Positions 60,841 through 64,000 of a stretch of DNA of 64,000 bases are shown piece by piece. The translations under genes were made by a program, and so were the position numbers. The stretch comes from Palaemon carinicauda. Taxonomy: Eukaryota > Arthropoda > Malacostraca > Decapoda > Palaemonidae. The DNA lies in contig NC_090759.1 of assembly GCF_036898095.1 (NCBI RefSeq), forward strand, positions 15,606,703 to 15,670,702, read 5' to 3'. How positions within the stretch are numbered: position 1 is the first letter of the stretch; each line of letters begins with the position of its first letter. The notes under the pieces were generated by a model. That model did no database searches. It was given only the letters and a program-made list of their open reading frames with translations, and was not told the origin of the DNA.

Positions 60841-61200
60841 ACTGAAGGGGGCGGAGGTGGAGTCTCCCTAACTCGATGAACAGGGCCAGCGATGAAAGTG
60901 TCCCTGTTAGACTCATCCACTGCCTGACTGAGCATCGGTTCCTTCTCAGCATGCTCTGGATGCATTCTAGGGCTTGGTTGATCCTTGGGGCCGACGGAAA
61001 AGCCCGAAAAAACTCGACTCTGAATCTCCATACCCAGGTAGACAATGGTCTGGGATGGGACGAGCTGGGACTTCTCTAAATTGACCAGGAGGCCCAGTTC
61101 CTTGGTCAGATCCATAGTCCATCTGAGATTCTCCAGACAGCGACGACTTGTGGGAGCTCTTAAAAGCCAGTCGTCTGACGGAGCCGGACACAAGATCATG
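60840..61200 (-). pseudogene. DIRS family 2 RT, C-terminal part only
   Basis: SDDWLLRAPTSRRCLENLRW, LGLLVNLEKSQLVPSQTIVY and LGMEIQ correspond to the catalytic DD box and thumb. The sequence before DDW belongs to a different, repetitive region, so motifs A and B are deleted. Confidence 0.8.
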
Positions 61201-62209
61201 GTACTGCTGCACAGTCTGTGAACTGTCAACCATGGGGAAGCGAGGAAGTACAGCGACAACCCGAAACTGTCTAGACTGTCTGGGTAGTACAGACAACTCC
61301 TTATCGGGTTGCTGAGGTTGCCGCACTGCGTCACAACAAGTCACCTCTGCTGGTTGTTGAACGTCTTCCCAGTGACACACTGACTCCGTAAAAAAAATTC
61401 TCTATCAAGGACTAAGCTTGGACTGCATGTCTTGCAACAAAGCTCAAGGTCTATGGGAGCAGGTGTGGCAACAGACGGGGTTAGCGACTGAAGCGGAACC
61501 ATTTACCCTCCCTGGAAGCATGTTATGCTTAAATAAAAGTCCATAGGAGGCTAAGCAGCTTAAGGCTCCTCTCCAAATGACAGAGTCCTCAAGGGAATAT
61601 CAGAAGGAGGGAGAACAGCACTTTCTCATCTACAGGAACCATATCCGAGAAAAGCTAAGTTCTCTCAGTGAGGGTTTCACTAGGCAAAAGCAGCAGACCA
61701 GAAGGCAACGTTATGAAACTGCTTGACAGTCTGTGAACTGTCAAAAACTGAACTGTCAACCACAACAGGAGCGTGAGGACATACAGCACTGGTGTATAAG
61801 TAGCAGACCAGAAGGCAACGTCATGTAACTGCATGACAGTTTGTGAGTTGGCAACAACCAAAGATGTGTGGGGAAGCCTCAACTCCTGCCTGACTAGTTT
61901 GCTGCTGGCGAGTGGCGGTAACCACAGTGTGTTGCGGAGGCTGACACACCATGTCAAAACACGGCAGCTTGTGGTAGCTCCCGCACGGCAACGGAGTGCT
62001 CTGTGTGTGGGAGTCATCATACATCTGGCAGGGTTGACTGTGCATGGGTGGAGGAGCTCTCACAACAAGAGTGTGAGAGCATGAAGCCATGCCGGGCGCA
62101 CAACCGTGGGAGGTGTAGGCCCACGGGTGCATCGTCAACCTTCTACGCAGTCGGTATGTGGGAGCTGGCAACAACAAAAGCAGAGTGCTGGTGCGTGGGA
62201 GGGGCTGCG
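61200..62209. repeat. Repetitive gag-like region of element D
   Basis: Contains a partial tandem duplication: AGCAGACCAGAAGGCAACGT, then TGACAGTxTGTGAxxTG, at 61690-61740 and again at 61801-61855. CTGTGAACTGTCAACCA blocks at 61211 and 61731 repeat the theme. It shows no conserved motif and is mostly open on the minus strand in pieces. Confidence 0.55.
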
Positions 62210-62545
62210 GTGGGTTGAGGAGCATGCGGTATGGTATGCAGAGCATGCTGTAAGGTATGCAGAGCATGCTGTAAGGTATGCAGAGCATGCTGTAAGGAAT
62301 GCAGAGCATGCTGTAAGGAATGCAGAGCATGCTGTAAGGTATGCAGAGCATGCGGTATGGTATGCAGAGCATGAGGTAAGGCATGCGGCTCATGCTGCAT
62401 GGTATGCGGCTCATGCTGCATGGTATGCGGCTCATGCTGCATGGTATGCGGCTCATGCTGCATGGTATGCGGAGCATGCTGTAAGGTCTGCGGAGCATGC
62501 TGTAAGGTCTGCAGAGCATGCTGCATGGGCTGAGGAGAATGCCGC
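62210..62545. repeat. 21 bp tandem array in element D
   Basis: About 15 units of GCAGAGCATGCTGTAAGGTAT and the variant GCGGCTCATGCTGCATGGTAT, each holding GCATGC or CATG palindromes. On the minus strand it is a 7-residue repeat (LQHALHT and MQHEPHT) inside an open stretch at 62143-62808. Confidence 0.9.
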
Positions 62546-62893
62546 ATAGTGCTGGAACCCGGCAACTCCTGATGCGGCAGCTCACGCATGTTAGCAGATG
62601 GTGCAGCAAGAACATGCGTCTGGCAGTGAGGACTGCGCATCGGAGGAGGAGCTCTCACAGGTGTGGTGTGGGAGCAGGCAGCCGCAGTATCTGCTGAGCG
62701 CACAACCTCGGCGGGTTGTAGGTAAACAGGCTGCATTGTCAACCTTCCAGCATGAAACTCCTGCATGAAGGAGCAAGCTGAGACTGTAAAGTCTGCAGCA
62801 TGGACCACTAGGGTCTATGAAAGACAACAACAAACGGAGCTACTGTCCGTTGTGACTGAGTGTCTAAAACAGCTGGTGCGGCAACAGACGGAG

Positions 62894-63320
62894 TTACTGC
62901 CTGTTGCGGTACCACCTAGCCTCTCTTAGGTGGTGTGCAGTTGTCGTACTGCAGCGAGTCCGAACTGACCCAGTGGCTACACCTAGGCCGTTGGACTTGC
63001 GCGGAAGGGACCGACTTGCACTTAAAAGCTGCAAGATTTGGTCCATGGTTTCTGCGAGAAACCTCTTCCGCAGACGAGGAATAAATGGGCTCTCTCGTCT
63101 TTGTGTGGGTGGGGTGATCACGTCGGCAACGTGTGTAGATACACCCGAAACCACAGAGGGAAACTTCTGTTCGTCGATCAAGGCCTGAGGAACCCATAAG
63201 TCCTTCGACATTACTTCTCCCCTGGGCTTGGGAGCTTGTAAGAGGTATCGGACTAGGTGAACCACTGGCACGAACAGACGAACCCTCGAACGCAACACTG
63301 TAACACTTTGCGCATATCAC
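62894..63320 (-). pseudogene. DIRS family 2 gag N-terminal-like region
   Basis: Two overlapping minus-strand frames of 134 codons each. One reads QAPKPRGEVMSKDLWVPQAL and RRESPFIPRLRKRFLAETMD, which looks like real amphipathic protein sequence; the other is probably its shadow. There is no match to the Cys-rich N-terminus of family 1. Confidence 0.4.
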
Positions 63321-64000
63321 TTTATCACTTTTGATTTTCTGTTTGCACTAATTTCACTGAACTCGAAACTTTAAGTGGTTTGTACCTGAAACACGCAATC
63401 CTATCCTTCATTAAAAGGTAGTAATTGCGAAAACAGTATTACAATGTAACAGAAAAACATAATGAAAGATAAAGAATTCAGTGGTTGGAAAAGAGACTAA
63501 ACACTAGATCAAATAAACTACGTTTAAAATCTCTCACCGCATAAAGCCTAGGAACAAGAATAAAACTCTAGAAACGTTTTACCTTCTTCCCCTCTATCGA
63601 CTAGGGAGGAGAAAAAAAAAAAAAAAAAAAAAAAAACGAGAACAACGTTACCCGCTTGAACGAAACGTTTATCCTCCTCTCTCTCCCTCCGTCTCTATCT
63701 CTCTCTCTCTCTCTCTCTTGACTTAGAACCTGAGAGATGAGCCCAATTATATATATCGTTAAAACATATTATTTGTTAAAGGAAAAAAACTGAAAGGTTT
63801 CCCAAATAAAAAGTTCCTTATTAGAATTAAAACCATTTAAGCTAAGAAAGAATGAACGAAACGCTAGAATCGGTTTACTCTTACTGCAACGTGAAACCGT
63901 GAATACTCTCTCTCTATCGTAACGATAGAGCGCAAGTTGAACGTTCTGAACGTCAACAACTGCGGAGACAAAACAAAACGTTAGTTCAACTTTGAAAACA
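63321..64000. other. Probable 5' untranslated part of element D
   Basis: AT-rich, with a poly-A run (63613-63636), a short (CT)n at 63692-63718 and a small palindrome TCTATCGTAACGATAGA near 63912. No gene seen. Confidence 0.4.

Larger units (their letters stand above)
58157..64000 (-). mobile_element. DIRS-like element D (family 2), continues beyond window
   Basis: Terminal foldback at 58157-58488, then YR (58874-60100), linker and RNase H (60100-60840), RT C-terminal part (60840-61200), an atypical repetitive gag region (61200-62900) and a gag N-terminal-like stretch (62894-63320). The palm of the RT with its N-terminal half is missing: the DDWL box at about 61180 is preceded directly by repetitive DNA. 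The right end has not appeared by 64000. Confidence 0.8.

Noticed and set aside
61655..62020. Minus-strand 121-codon open frame taken as a possible host gene
   Set aside because: Low complexity, contains parts of a tandem duplication, and sits inside DIRS element D.

Overview
The window is animal nuclear DNA and is dominated by retrotransposons. It most likely comes from a decapod crustacean. The evidence is the large number of DIRS1-like tyrosine-recombinase retrotransposons (an abundant group in decapods), long (GA)n, (TA)n and (TAA)n microsatellites, several LINE families, and a host gene on the minus strand split into small exons with consensus splice sites. There is no bacterial operon, phage, CRISPR array or intact rRNA/tRNA gene.

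Host gene. Eight small minus-strand exons lie at 57584-57672, 47512-47579, 38619-38788, 37624-37708, 29172-29293, 15934-16078, 15548-15651 and 4698-4802. Each is bounded by AG/GT, and their phases chain without conflict (0-2-1-0-1-0-1-0-0). Together they give 888 nt, or 296 codons, with no stop. The product reads as the N-terminal part of a NuMA/Mud-like spindle-pole and dynein-adaptor protein: a calponin-homology/hook-like domain, a Ser/Pro linker, then coiled coil. The first coding exon and the 3' part of the gene lie outside the window. Five of the seven introns are 8-13 kb and carry almost all the mobile DNA; the 282 bp and 0.9 kb introns are clean.

Layout, left to right. 1-1760: old DIRS fragments. 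2085-4442: an RTE-like LINE plus further 3' ends of the same family in opposite orientation. 4698-4802: exon. 6612-15412: a composite of two DIRS subfamilies with nested RTE pieces. 15548-16078: two exons. 17108-21440: RTE fragment, then the best preserved DIRS gag-RT-RNaseH-YR set. 21554-27475: a nearly intact CR1/L2-like LINE with (TC)n on both sides, interrupted by a Tigger/pogo-like MITE, then hairpin-forming GA/core/CT modules. 29172-29293: exon. 29775-36665: LINE and DIRS fragments. 37624-38788: two exons. 39246-47412: a full-span but decayed DIRS copy carrying a second copy of the MITE. 47512-47579: exon. 47658-56462: a DIRS copy with a 5S rRNA-like insert in its RT and about 2.4 kb of GC-rich nested tandem repeats. 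57584-57672: exon. 58157-64000: another DIRS family, continuing past the window.

All DIRS copies have coding order gag, RT-RNaseH, YR on the minus strand, the same strand as the host gene. Each has a foldback terminal structure at the YR end, and four carry a different in-gag minisatellite. None of the transposon genes appears fully intact. The most notable signals are the NuMA/Mud-like gene, the CR1-like LINE embedded in a TC repeat with a PHD-plus-CCCH ORF1, the 5S-like insert in a DIRS RT, and the hairpin GA/CT modules.
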